64,000 nt of DNA from Balneolaceae bacterium (lineage in GTDB: Bacteria; Bacteroidota; Rhodothermia; Balneolales; Balneolaceae): contig JAXHMM010000003.1 in assembly GCA_034521445.1 (NCBI GenBank), forward strand, positions 558,001 to 622,000, in the 5' to 3' direction. The translations under genes were made by a program, and so were the position numbers. The number at the start of each line of letters is the position of its first letter. Position 1 is the first letter of the stretch. The notes below the pieces were generated by a model, which did not search any database, was not told the origin of the DNA, and worked only from the letters and a program-made list of their open reading frames with translations. Positions 1 to 8,061 of this stretch are shown piece after piece.

Positions 1-836
1 CCGAGGCGCGCATAGCTCTCGCGGTCGGCGAAGCCGTTGCGGATCTCGGCGATGTCTTTCAGGTAGACGTCGCGGCCCAGGGTGTTGGTGAGGGTGACCT
101 CGCTGAGGTCGGAAGCGTCGGTAACCTCCCCGTCTACCCGCACCGCGCGCTCCTTGTCGCCCACGTCGAGGTTGCCGCCCGAAATGGTGACATTCTTGCC
201 GGCTACGGCCTCGCGGATCTGGTTAAAGGTGACGTTGGCGGCCTGCATCTTGTGCAGGTCCACGTTGATCTGGATTTCGCGCTCCAGGGCGCCCACAATT
301 TCCACCTCGTTGATGCCTGACTGGCTCTCCACAGCGTCCTGGATCTCGTCGGCGAAGCTTTTGAGCCGCACCAGGTCGTAGTTGCCGGAGAGGTTGATGT
401 TCATGATGGGCTGGTCGTCCAGGTTGACGTCGGTGACCTCCGGCTCCTGGGTGAGCAGCGTGGGGAGCTCGTTGCGCGCGGCCTCCACCGCATCGTTCAC
501 CTCCTGCTGGGCGACCAGTTTCTCCTTGCTGGTTTCGAATTCGATGGTGATGATGGAGGTGGCCTGCTTGGAGACGCTCCGGATCACGTCCACCTGGTCG
601 ATGCCCTGCAGCTCCTGCTCGATGGGGCGGGTGACCAGGTTTTCCATGTCGGCCGGGGAGGCGCCCGCGTAGACGGTGACCACGTTGAAGATGGGGATCT
701 CCACCTCGGGGTACTGCTCCTTGGGCAGGGTCATGTAGGAGAAGACCCCGATGAGGGTGATGAGCACCGTCAGCAGGTAGACGCTGGTGCGGTTGTTGAT
801 GGCGATGCTGGACGGTTTGAACTCTTTGATGTCCAT
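1..836 (-). CDS. RND efflux pump inner-membrane subunit, N-terminal part (cut by window edge)
   Basis: The translation from the ATG at 836 begins MDIKEFKPSSIAINNRTSVY, followed by one membrane segment and then the porter-domain start typical of AcrB/MexB-family pumps (MTLPKEQYPEVEIP, ASPADMENLVTRPIEQEL). About 278 residues are present and the frame stays open to base 1, so the remaining roughly 700 or more residues lie outside the window. The family is a proton-driven trimer in the inner membrane that exports drugs, detergents or metals through a TolC channel. It is the last gene of the tetR-tolC-adaptor-RND operon, 55 bp after the adaptor stop. The substrate cannot be read from this part. 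Confidence 0.9.
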   Translation of the reverse strand, partial: MDIKEFKPSSIAINNRTSVYLLTVLITLIGVFSYMTLPKEQYPEVEIPIFNVVTVYAGASPADMENLVTRPIEQELQGIDQVDVIRSVSKQATSIITIEFETSKEKLVAQQEVNDAVEAARNELPTLLTQEPEVTDVNLDDQPIMNINLSGNYDLVRLKSFADEIQDAVESQSGINEVEIVGALEREIQINVDLHKMQAANVTFNQIREAVAGKNVTISGGNLDVGDKERAVRVDGEVTDASDLSEVTLTNTLGRDVYLKDIAEIRNGFADRESYARL

Positions 837-891
837 GTATGGGTGGTGGTCGGTTGTGCTGTGCTGTGTTGTGCGTTAAGCTCGGGTTGCT

Positions 892-2034
892 TTATTGGCG
901 CTGCAGGGTGATGCGGTCGCCCTCCTCCACGTTGCCGTAACCCCGGGTGATGACCAGGTCGCCCGCGGTGATTCCGCTGTCGGCCACCACGCGATCGTTG
1001 TAGGACATGCCCGTGACGACCGGCTGCCGGCGGGCGGTCCAGGCGCTGTCGCCGCCGGCCTGCTCGGCCAGGTAGACGAAGCGGCTGTTGTTGCCCGACT
1101 GCACGGCGTTGACGGGGATGGTGAGGGTCCCGGGCCGGGTGATGTCGTTAATGCGCAGGCGAGCCATCATATTGGGACGTATGCTGTTGTCGGTTCCCGG
1201 CAAGAATATTTCTATGCTGAAAGTGCGGTTGGCCGGGTCGATGACCCTGCTGACCACATCGATGACGGTGGTCCGTTCGTAGCCGATGCTGGGGATGGTG
1301 ACGGTCACGCTGTCGGTGGTTTCGATGCGGGAGATGTACGACTCGGAGAGCTCGGCGGTGACCTTCAGCGCCTCGGAATTGGCGATCTGGAAGGCGGGCG
1401 CGGTCGGGGATGCCGTCTCGCCCACTTTCAGGGAGACGCTGTTGACGGTTCCCCCGATGGGGGCGGTGATGATGTAGTTGTCGTACTGCTCGCGGAGGGT
1501 GGCCAGCTGGCTTTCGAGGGACTGTACCTGGTTGCGGGCGCGCAGCAGCTCGATCTCTGAGCCGATGTCGTCCCGGCGCAGGTTCTGCTGGCGCTCGTAG
1601 ACGGTGCGGGCCAGGTCCAGCCGGGTTTTCAGCTCCTCGATCTGGGTGCGGGTGACCTCCCCGTCAAGGGTGGCCAGGGTGTCGCCGGCCTGCACCTGCC
1701 GGCCCGACCGGACGTGTATGGTTTCGACGGTGGCCGTGGCCTTGGGAAGGATGCGGATGGTGCGGTCCGATTCGACGGCGCCCTGGATGTGCACGTAGTG
1801 GCGGAAGGTGCCCGGCTGCACCTGCTCGGTGTAGACCGGGACGTGGTTGTTGGGTGTGGCCTGTTGCTGTGTGGCAGCCTGTTGGGTGGCCTGTTGTTGC
1901 GCGGACTGTTGCTGCGCGGGCTGTTGCTGGGCAGCCTGCTGTGCGGGCTGCTGTGCGGGCTCACCGCCGCAGGCCGCGAGTGTGCCGGCCAGGGCCAGGA
2001 GCATTAGGTGGTAGCGAAGCGTGGAGAAGTTCAT
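892..2034 (-). CDS. RND efflux periplasmic adaptor (HlyD/MFP family) lipoprotein
   Basis: 380 residues. The N-terminus is a lipoprotein signal (hydrophobic stretch then LAACGG), so the mature protein is probably lipid-anchored. Residues about 25-62 are an almost pure Gln/Ala/Pro tether, then come the biotinyl-lipoyl-like half (RTIRILPKATATVETIHV, GRQVQAGDTLATLDG), an alpha hairpin with coiled-coil character (RTQIEELKTRLDLARTVY) and the second lipoyl half (ITAPIGGTVNSVSLKVGE). The C-terminal beta-barrel and membrane-proximal domains follow. The family joins the inner-membrane RND pump to the TolC channel. It lies between tolC and the RND gene on the same strand. Confidence 0.92.
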   Translation of the reverse strand: MNFSTLRYHLMLLALAGTLAACGGEPAQQPAQQAAQQQPAQQQSAQQQATQQAATQQQATPNNHVPVYTEQVQPGTFRHYVHIQGAVESDRTIRILPKATATVETIHVRSGRQVQAGDTLATLDGEVTRTQIEELKTRLDLARTVYERQQNLRRDDIGSEIELLRARNQVQSLESQLATLREQYDNYIITAPIGGTVNSVSLKVGETASPTAPAFQIANSEALKVTAELSESYISRIETTDSVTVTIPSIGYERTTVIDVVSRVIDPANRTFSIEIFLPGTDNSIRPNMMARLRINDITRPGTLTIPVNAVQSGNNSRFVYLAEQAGGDSAWTARRQPVVTGMSYNDRVVADSGITAGDLVITRGYGNVEEGDRITLQRQ

Positions 2035-2179
2035 GTGATGTTGGCTTGAAACGGGGTTCTGGGATTAGGTTCGTCGGGGATGGGGCCGGGTGGCGCGGGG
2101 TAGCGCGTGGTGGCGCGGGATGGCCCAGCGGCCGTTTACCGGCGGCCAGGCTCGGCGCTCTGCGCCGGCTTGTCGCGGC

Positions 2180-3811
2180 TCAGCGCTCTGCGGCCGGCTC
2201 CATCCGTATGTCGTCTCGTATGGATTCGATGTTCTGCTGTACAAAGGGCACCCGGCCGATGGCCTGGTCGTACTGCGCCTTGGCGGCCAGGTAGCTGTAA
2301 ACCATCTGGGCGTAACCTGTTTCCGCCTCGCGCAGCTGCAGTTCGGCATCGGTGACTTCCTGCTGGCTGCCCAGTCCGCTGTCGTAGCGTTGGCGGGCGC
2401 GTTCATAGCCCTCGCGGGCCTGCTCCAGGGCGCGGGCTCGCGCCTGGGCCGTCTGCATGGCGTTTTCGATGTTCTGGCGTGCGGAGATAATCTCCTTGCG
2501 TGCGTCGCGTCGGGCCTGCTGCTCCTGCAGGCGAAGGTCTCTCAGCTGGATCTGCGATCGTGTGATGGCTGCGTCGCGGCTGAAGCCCTGAAACAGGGGT
2601 ACCTGCAGGTTGATCATCAGGGTCTGCGAGCGGGCCCGCTGCTCCGAGCTGCCGAAAAAGGCGGGGCTGCCCGACTGGGCGGCTGACCACTGCAGGTTGT
2701 AGGAGGCCGACAGTGTGGGCAGGTACTGGCTTTTCTGGGCGGTAATCTGCTTCTGTTGGAGTTCCTGACGCACGTCCAGGATGCGCATGTCGCCGCGGAA
2801 TTCCATGGCGCCTTGCAGGAAGGTGGAGTCGGCCTCGGCCAGGGGAGTAAGCCGGTCGATGCGCTTGAGGGCCTGGTTTTCGGCTGAGGAAGCCTGGGTT
2901 GTGCGGATGTCAAAGCTGTTCAGGTCGCCGCGCACAGTGAGGTCGAGGTGTACCGGCAGTCCCATCTGGTCAAGCAGGTTGCGGCGGGCGTCCTCGACGG
3001 CAAAGCGTGCGTTGGTGAGCTGGGGCTCCTGGTTGCTGAGCTGTACCTCCAGCTGGGTCACGGCGTAACGGTCTACGAAGCCCTGTTCGTAGCGGCTTCT
3101 GGTGTCGCGCAGGTTGGCGCGGATGCGCTCTACACGGGTTTGCTGCATGGCCAGCTGCTGCTTGGCGATGAGCAGGTCGTAGTAGGCGATGCGGGTCTGC
3201 GTGACTACGCCCTGGGCGGTGGCGCGCAGGTTTTCCGACTGGGAGGCTTTTACGAGCTCCGAGCTGCTGATGCCCACGAAGGCCTGCCCGTTGAAGAGGG
3301 TCTGGGAGACGCTGAAGCCGCCCGACCAGTTGTTGTCGGTGCCGAAGGCCACGGGCACCAGCGTGTTGGGGTCGCCCTCGGGATCGAAGACCACCTCGGG
3401 GATGAAGTTGACCGGCACCTCCAGGTTGCGCGTGTAGTTCATGGATCCGGCCACGGTGGGCAGCACGTTGCTCCAGGCCGAGCGTATTTGCTGGTCGGCG
3501 TCGCGAATGGACAGCAGGGCCCGCTTCACGGAGGTATTGTTGGAGAGGGCGATCTGCAGGGCCTGGGTGAGGTTGATCTCCCCGCTGAACTGCAGGCTGT
3601 CGGGGAGGGCGGCGCTGTGCTGGCTCGTGTCGGAGGTGCGTTGGGCGGAGGCGTTGCCCGGCAGGTAGGCCAGGCCGATCAGCATGGCCAGCAGGCAGGC
3701 GACGGCTGCGCGGCGCAGGGATGTGGCGGTTGTACGGCATAGGGATGTGGCGGCCGCCTTGCCGAGGGAGGACTTGCCGGGATCGAAAGGAGGGAGGTGA
3801 ATCTTATTCAT
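2180..3811 (-). CDS. TolC family outer-membrane efflux protein
   Basis: 543 residues. A basic N-terminus and hydrophobic segment ending ...NASAQ form a signal peptide. Two OEP repeats follow, with long alpha-helical, Gln/Arg/Glu-rich stretches (INLTQALQIALSNNTSVKRA; later ARKEIISARQNIENAMQTAQ). This is the architecture of the TolC trimeric outer-membrane/periplasmic channel. The ATG overlaps the 3' end of the tetR gene by 8 bp, so translational coupling is likely. It is the second gene of the efflux operon. A GC-rich 145-bp gap with short direct repeats of a ggtggcgcggg word separates it from the adaptor gene. Confidence 0.93.
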   Translation of the reverse strand: MNKIHLPPFDPGKSSLGKAAATSLCRTTATSLRRAAVACLLAMLIGLAYLPGNASAQRTSDTSQHSAALPDSLQFSGEINLTQALQIALSNNTSVKRALLSIRDADQQIRSAWSNVLPTVAGSMNYTRNLEVPVNFIPEVVFDPEGDPNTLVPVAFGTDNNWSGGFSVSQTLFNGQAFVGISSSELVKASQSENLRATAQGVVTQTRIAYYDLLIAKQQLAMQQTRVERIRANLRDTRSRYEQGFVDRYAVTQLEVQLSNQEPQLTNARFAVEDARRNLLDQMGLPVHLDLTVRGDLNSFDIRTTQASSAENQALKRIDRLTPLAEADSTFLQGAMEFRGDMRILDVRQELQQKQITAQKSQYLPTLSASYNLQWSAAQSGSPAFFGSSEQRARSQTLMINLQVPLFQGFSRDAAITRSQIQLRDLRLQEQQARRDARKEIISARQNIENAMQTAQARARALEQAREGYERARQRYDSGLGSQQEVTDAELQLREAETGYAQMVYSYLAAKAQYDQAIGRVPFVQQNIESIRDDIRMEPAAER

Positions 3812-4487
3812 CGTGATGGTCTTCGGCGTTGTGGTTTTGCGATTTTATGCCCTGCAGGAGCACCCGGTTGAACTGCCGGAATATGTCGTGCTTGGTCAGG
3901 CCGCTCTCCTCCAGCACCGACTCGACAGGTCCGTGGCGGTCGCATACCAACAGGTGCATGATGCCGCGCATGCCTCCCCAGAACTGGACAGCCAGGATTT
4001 TGGGATTCATATCGGAGGTAATGCTTCCGTCCTGCATGCCGATCTGTATGGCGCGCGTAATGGTCATCAGCAGGCGCCGGGCTACGTCTTCCAGCTCCTC
4101 CTGTTCGGGGAATTCGTCCGGCGAGGCGCTGTGACGGCGCGCCTCGTTCATCATCATGGTGTTAAGGTAGTGGGGGCGGCTGGAGACGTAATCCAGGAAG
4201 GTATCGCCCATCTCCTCGATGAGATAAAGGCCGGGCTTGTCTTTCTGGATAATGGCGTTGAAATCCTGGAAGAGGTCTTCCAGCTCCATGCCAGTGATGG
4301 CCAGGCAGAGGTCGGTCTTGTTTTCGAAGTAAAGGTAGAGGGTCCCCTTGCTGAGCTCCGCGCGATTGGCAATCTCGCTCATGGTAAGACTGTCGATCCC
4401 TTTTTCGGAGATCAACTCCTTGGCGGCCTCCAGGATCTGACGGCGGCGGCGTTCCTTTTCGCGTTTTCTGCGTTCTTCGGTGCTCAT
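3804..4487 (-). CDS. TetR/AcrR family transcriptional repressor
   Basis: 227 residues. The N-terminal TetR helix-turn-helix is clear (ISEKGIDSLTMSEIANRA, then ELSKGTLYLYFENKTDL). It is preceded by a strongly basic start (EERRKREKERRRRQ). The C-terminal ligand domain resembles those in efflux-linked regulators and contains no motif that names a ligand. It is the first gene of the operon and overlaps tolC by 8 bp. A 23-bp palindrome sits 8 bp upstream of its start codon, so autorepression of the whole efflux operon is the simplest model (inference). Confidence 0.92.
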   Translation of the reverse strand: MSTEERRKREKERRRRQILEAAKELISEKGIDSLTMSEIANRAELSKGTLYLYFENKTDLCLAITGMELEDLFQDFNAIIQKDKPGLYLIEEMGDTFLDYVSSRPHYLNTMMMNEARRHSASPDEFPEQEELEDVARRLLMTITRAIQIGMQDGSITSDMNPKILAVQFWGGMRGIMHLLVCDRHGPVESVLEESGLTKHDIFRQFNRVLLQGIKSQNHNAEDHHDE

Positions 4488-4494
4488 GATGTAT

Positions 4495-4517
4495 GGACAG
4501 TCAGTTAATGACCGTCC
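4495..4517. promoter_or_regulatory. Probable TetR-type operator palindrome
   Basis: A 23-bp imperfect palindrome: GGAC-n-GTCA, a 5-bp middle (GTTAA), then TGAC-n-GTCC. Eight of the outer bases on each side pair. It lies 8 bp upstream of the tetR start codon, the usual place for a self-regulating TetR protein operator. Binding is inferred from position and symmetry only. Confidence 0.6.
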
Positions 4518-4655
4518 GTTCAGTCTGTTTGAAAGAAGGTCGTCAATATAAGTAGTTCAGTGTGTACTAAACAAATTGAATTATGTGGGAATTTGGTGCG
4601 GCGCAGGATCGGGCAGGTACATGCCCCTCAGAGGCCCGAAAAGGGACCCTCGTTT

Positions 4656-4672
4656 TTGTGAAAAAATCACAA
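4656..4672. promoter_or_regulatory. 17-bp palindrome TTGTGA-N5-TCACAA, pair A copy 1
   Basis: A perfect palindrome with an all-A spacer, embedded in gtttttgtgaaaaaatcac. Its centre is at 4664, exactly 74 bp from the centre of copy 2. The half-sites resemble Crp/Fnr- or Rex-type sites, but the 5-bp spacer fits neither classical consensus. A regulator site is inferred, not shown. Confidence 0.5.
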
Positions 4673-4729
4673 CTCTGCAGGAGGTGAAGGGCCGCTGGGA
4701 GTTCCTGCGCCATACAGGGCATTTTGAGA

Positions 4730-4746
4730 TTGTGAAAAAATCACAA
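4730..4746. promoter_or_regulatory. 17-bp palindrome TTGTGA-N5-TCACAA, pair A copy 2
   Basis: Identical to copy 1 over all 17 bp and followed by atatgg. Centre at 4738. A second pair with the same spacing lies at 10560-10650. Confidence 0.5.
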
Positions 4747-4995
4747 ATATGGAGGTAAGAAATTTGGGCCCATGGGGGGGGTATGTGGGGCGGAAGAGGC
4801 AGGAAGAGGCAATGAGATTGGGAATACGGGGGAGGTATTTGTAGTCCGGGGCTTCAGCCAGGCCAGCCTCCCACATCATACAGCCGAATGCTGCCTGACG
4901 TCAATATTGTTGGGATATGCAGGATAGTTGGGTTATGCAGGGTTTGCTTGTAAACCCGACTCCCAACGAGCTCACTTTAACGGAAATGCCATACC

Positions 4996-5460
4996 ATGCC
5001 TATTGTACTGCAATCCGATACCCTGATGGAACACCTTACCGGAATCGTCCATGCCGGCACGCAGCAGCACACGCACCGGGTGGACCTTACCGCCGCGGCC
5101 GTCCTGAAGCCTGTCGGCGCGGGTGAATTGGACTTCGGGGGCGGGGAGTTTAAACCCGCCCATACCGAGAGGATGGAACCGCAGAAAAGAGACGCCTCGG
5201 ACGACTACGGCTGGTGGGAGCTGAGTGAGGGAGGCTACCGGGTGCGTTTTAACGAGCAGGTGGAGGGGCCACGCGAACTCTTCATGCTGCTGACCCCGCA
5301 TCGCCATCTCTCGCAGGCGGGTGTGGTGGCTGACAGCCTGCTTATCGCACCCGAGGAAGATCCCGAAGCCCTCGCACTCAATTTCCAGGTGCCTGCCGCC
5401 GGCCTGAACATCAAGGAGAATGCCCGCATGGCTTCCCTCTATATGTTGAGCGGGCAGTGA
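4996..5460 (+). CDS. dCTP deaminase / dUTPase-fold protein
   Basis: 154 residues, single domain. The sequence around RVRFNEQVEGPRELFMLLTP, then HLSQAGVVADSLLIAPEEDP and GLNIKENARMASLYML, follows the pattern of dCTP-deaminase/dUTPase beta-roll proteins. In these, a strand-turn-strand core is followed by a short C-terminal segment. I do not see an unambiguous catalytic motif, so nucleotide hydrolysis is a family-level inference. The gene stands alone between the efflux operon and hipBA. The ATG at 4996 was chosen because the conserved-looking part begins soon after it. Confidence 0.6.
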   Translation: MPIVLQSDTLMEHLTGIVHAGTQQHTHRVDLTAAAVLKPVGAGELDFGGGEFKPAHTERMEPQKRDASDDYGWWELSEGGYRVRFNEQVEGPRELFMLLTPHRHLSQAGVVADSLLIAPEEDPEALALNFQVPAAGLNIKENARMASLYMLSGQ

Positions 5461-5543
5461 TAGATGTCATTGGAAAGGGAGGGCTACAAGCATGCAATCG
5501 ATAGATTAGCACATCCCGCTTTTGTCAATAATGTTTTATATTA

Positions 5544-5569
5544 TGAACAAATTAACTATATTTAGTTCA
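5544..5569. promoter_or_regulatory. Candidate HipB operator / hipBA promoter region
   Basis: An AT-rich stretch just before hipB with nested inverted repeats: TGAAC...GTTCA at the ends and AACTA-TATT-TAGTT inside. It ends 5 bp before the hipB start codon. HipB-type antitoxins bind palindromes here to repress their own operon; the assignment rests on position and symmetry. Confidence 0.4.
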
Positions 5570-5574
5570 GATTA

Positions 5575-5901
5575 ATGAACATTATGTCTCAGAAACGTCC
5601 TACGATGCTTCCACAGCAGAAACGTATTCTTGCAAAAGTGGGGGAGAATATGAAATTGGCTCGGCTTCGCAGAAAGCTCAGTATGGAACAGGTTGCCGAA
5701 CGGGCGGATATCAGCCGAACGACCCTTTGGCATATTGAGGAGGGCTCCCCAAGCGTGGCCATGGGCTATTATTTGCAGGTTTTATCCATTTTGGGCCTGG
5801 AGGATGATCTTTTGGCGGTTGCTTCCGATGATAAGTTGGGCCGTAAGCTTCAGGATGCGGAGTTGAAAGTCAACAAAAGAGCTCCTAAGTCAGGGGCGTA
5901 G
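5575..5901 (+). CDS. hipB: HipB-like XRE-family antitoxin
   Basis: 108 residues with one XRE helix-turn-helix (KVGENMKLARLRRKLSMEQV then ADISRTTLWHIEEG) followed by the short helix typical of HipB (LSILGLEDDLLAVASDD). The C-terminal tail is Lys-rich and probably contacts the toxin. A second in-frame ATG three codons in (5584) is an equally possible start. The stop is 7 bp before hipA, an antitoxin-first operon. The DNA is more AT-rich than the housekeeping genes nearby, in line with horizontal acquisition. Confidence 0.85.
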   Translation: MNIMSQKRPTMLPQQKRILAKVGENMKLARLRRKLSMEQVAERADISRTTLWHIEEGSPSVAMGYYLQVLSILGLEDDLLAVASDDKLGRKLQDAELKVNKRAPKSGA

Positions 5902-5908
5902 GGAGAAG

Positions 5909-7183
5909 ATGGCAGCTTCGGACAACAGAACTACGATCTACGTCTATGCACATTGGCAGGGTATGACAGAACCCCTAATGATGGGCAAGCTGCATGCCAC
6001 GCCTGTTCGAGGCGAGGAAGTATTTTCATTTGCTTACGAAAAAGATTGGCTTGCTTCCCCTCATGCGCAACGATTGGATCCGAATCTTCGCCTATATGAA
6101 GGTGAGCAGTATGTACCAGACCAAAGGCGTAATTTTGGCATGTTTCTAGATTCCTCACCCGATCGATGGGGTCGAATGCTCATGAACCGAAGAGAAGCGC
6201 TATATGCACGCAGGAATGAGCAGGAACCCCGGACATTAAGGGAATCTGATTACCTTCTTGGCGTATATGACGGGCATCGTATGGGGGCTCTGCGATTCAA
6301 ACGGACTCCATCAGGGCCTTTTCTGGATGACAACCATCAGCATGCTTCCCCTCCTTGGTCCATGTTACGTGACTTGGAGTATATCAGCCGTCAGGCAGAA
6401 CGACCAGATGCTTCTGAAGAACCTGAGTATCATAAGTGGCTTGACCTGCTGGTAGCACCGGGCTCCTCCCTGGGAGGAGCCCGTCCCAAAGCCAGTGTTC
6501 TTGATCCGGATGACCAGCTTTGGATCGCTAAATTTCCCAGCCGAAGTGACGACCGTGATGTTGGTGCTTGGGAAAAAGTTGCCGGATTGCTAGCAGATCG
6601 ATGTGGAATCCCAACGGCTGAATCCAGGTTGGAGAAATTTTCCAAGATGGGTCATACTTTTATCTCAAGGAGATTTGACAGATCTGATGCGGGTTACCGA
6701 AAGCACTTTGTTTCGGCCATGACTTTATTGGGCTACCGGGACGGGATCGACCATAGAGACGGTGCCAGCTATCTTGAATTGGTCGCATTAATTATCGAGA
6801 TGGGCTCTGATGTTCAGGCAGATTTGATGGATCTATGGAAGAGAATGGCCTTTAATGTATTAATATCAAATACAGATGATCACCTGAGAAATCATGGTTT
6901 TCTGCTTACTCCAGCCGGTTGGAAGTTATCTCCTGCATTTGATCTGAATCCTGAACCAGCCGGTATCGGCCTGACACTTAATATTAACGAGCGGGAAAAC
7001 GCCTTAGATCTCGACCTGGTACGGGAAGTGGCCCCTCATTTTCGGTTGGATGAAGGTGAGGCTAATAGTATTATTCAAAAAATGGAGAAGGAGGTCGGAG
7101 CATGGCGTGATCTGGCTGCCTCCAGGGGAATATCCAGAGAAGAAATTGCACTAATGCGTCCGGCATTTAATGTGGCGGTATGA
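5909..7183 (+). CDS. hipA: HipA family toxin kinase
   Basis: 424 residues, the usual full length. The family is a serine/threonine kinase that phosphorylates glutamyl-tRNA synthetase and induces dormancy in E. coli. Visible hallmarks are the glycine-rich loop SSLGGARPKASV, the lysine strand LWIAKFPS, the catalytic-loop motif NTDDHLRNHGF and the metal-binding region LSPAFDLNP. All key residues appear present, so the kinase is probably active. It follows hipB by 7 bp. Another tRNA-Glu gene lies just downstream, which is probably coincidence. Confidence 0.9.
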   Translation: MAASDNRTTIYVYAHWQGMTEPLMMGKLHATPVRGEEVFSFAYEKDWLASPHAQRLDPNLRLYEGEQYVPDQRRNFGMFLDSSPDRWGRMLMNRREALYARRNEQEPRTLRESDYLLGVYDGHRMGALRFKRTPSGPFLDDNHQHASPPWSMLRDLEYISRQAERPDASEEPEYHKWLDLLVAPGSSLGGARPKASVLDPDDQLWIAKFPSRSDDRDVGAWEKVAGLLADRCGIPTAESRLEKFSKMGHTFISRRFDRSDAGYRKHFVSAMTLLGYRDGIDHRDGASYLELVALIIEMGSDVQADLMDLWKRMAFNVLISNTDDHLRNHGFLLTPAGWKLSPAFDLNPEPAGIGLTLNINERENALDLDLVREVAPHFRLDEGEANSIIQKMEKEVGAWRDLAASRGISREEIALMRPAFNVAV

Positions 7184-7308
7184 GATGAGGCAGTTAGAGA
7201 CGTGGCAGTAAATGAGGTGGCGGTGTGAGTTTGCGATTCCAGGCTGTAAATATGCCAACGAGAGATGCCAGCGCAAGTTGCCAGTCAAAATTGTCAGCGA
7301 AAGTTGCC

Positions 7309-7350
7309 TGCATAAAAAGAAAGCCCCCGCTTGCCGAAGCAGGCGGGGGC
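7309..7350 (-). terminator. Rho-independent terminator of the tRNA-Glu gene
   Basis: A stem of GCCCCCGC paired with GCGGGGGC (7323-7350), extended by partly paired inner bases, is followed on the minus strand by tttctttttat. It lies directly 3' of tRNA-Glu. Confidence 0.85.
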
Positions 7351-7353
7351 TCG

Positions 7354-7426
7354 TACCGCGTACGGGATTCGAACCCGTGCTACCGCCGTGAAAGGGCGGC
7401 GTCCTAAACCCCTAGACGAACGCGGC
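7354..7426 (-). tRNA. tRNA-Glu (anticodon TTC)
   Basis: On the minus strand the sequence starts GCCGCGTTCGTC, has an anticodon stem CCGCC/GGCGG around loop CTTTCAC, and a T-arm GGTTCGAATCC. The acceptor stem closes with a G-U first pair and discriminator A. It is identical to the copy at 44241-44313. CCA is not encoded. Confidence 0.95.
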
Positions 7427-7564
7427 ATAAATCCGAAAAGGGCTACAAGCATACGGGATTTCCGCCTCTCTTACAAGATAACGGCAGGTGCTGCGGGTCC
7501 GCTCGTTTGCCGGAAATGCCTTTCCGTTCCGGACCGGACAGCGCGCCTGCATCCCGCGTGAAAG

Positions 7565-7639
7565 GGAGCTCGAGGGGATTTGAACCCCCGGCCTCCAGGG
7601 CCACAACCTGGCGCTCTAACCTACTGAGCTACGAGCTCC
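7565..7639 (-). tRNA. tRNA-His (anticodon GTG)
   Basis: The anticodon stem CCAGG/CCTGG encloses loop TTGTGGC. The extra 5' G (G-1) faces C73, the identity pair of tRNA-His. D-arm GCTC/GAGC and T-arm GGTTCAAATCC are present. It is upstream of tRNA-Glu on the same strand, so the two may share a transcript. Confidence 0.95.
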
Positions 7640-8061
7640 ATCTGGGAATTTTCAGGCCTCAAAGATACGGATTAATACGGGAGTTTCAATGCCCTTTGTG
7701 CCTCAAAAACCCTCTCCTGGGGGGTGTTCGCTCCAGGGCCGCGGATCGGGAGGTGCCCGTATTGGGAGATACTCGTAACGGGAGGGGCCATTATTAGGAT
7801 TTTTTCATTTAAAGGACCTTGAAGCTGCGGCGATAACATCAAGGACGGATGAAGCAAGACCATACCGGCCGGTACAGGAATGAACGGGTGGCACATACGG
7901 GCAGGGAGAGCGGGAGGGCCTAGGGCACGAGAGCAGAGGTGCAGGAATAGCCCGGGGGTGCAGAGATGGCCCAGAGGTGCAGAGATGCCCCAAAAGTGTA
8001 GAAATAGTAAGGCCGTCATCCTATTTAATAACCTTTAGGCCCTGAATTAAGCGGGACCGAC
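7640..8061. other. Intergenic region with 19-bp direct repeats
   Basis: About 420 bp between tRNA-His and the first histidine kinase. The tRNA promoter should lie at its left end. I see no gene here. The right part holds four tandem 19-bp repeats (7938-8013), then an AT-rich stretch (cctatttaataacc) that could hold the kinase promoter. Confidence 0.5.
7938..8013. repeat. Four tandem 19-bp direct repeats upstream of histidine kinase 1
   Basis: Units begin at 7938, 7957, 7976 and 7995, an exact 19-bp period. Units 2 and 3 share ggtgcagagatg; unit 1 has ggtgcaggaata and unit 4 has agtgtagaaata. The array ends about 48 bp before the kinase start codon. Repeated factor-binding sites or a decaying minisatellite are both possible. 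Confidence 0.6.

Larger units (their letters stand above)
4518..4995. other. Intergenic region with paired palindromes
   Basis: About 480 bp without a convincing gene between the divergent efflux operon and the dCTP-deaminase-like gene. It holds two copies of a 17-bp palindrome (listed separately). The 4518-4600 part is AT-rich and probably carries the tetR promoter. The 4760-4995 part is purine-rich (repeated aagaggcagg words) and shows nothing else I can name. Short open frames here have no family resemblance. Confidence 0.5.

Noticed and set aside
1714-2007. Long frames opposite the efflux adaptor and other high-GC genes
   Set aside because: These are antisense shadows of high-GC coding sequence with repetitive, low-complexity translations.
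4656-4746. Palindromes as classical Crp sites
   Set aside because: The Crp consensus has a 6-bp spacer between TGTGA and TCACA; here it is 5, so I leave the regulator open.
5909-7426. HipA next to tRNA-Glu as a functional link with glutamyl-tRNA synthetase targeting
   Set aside because: The tRNA is on the opposite strand with its own terminator and has an identical copy at 44 kb; adjacency looks accidental.
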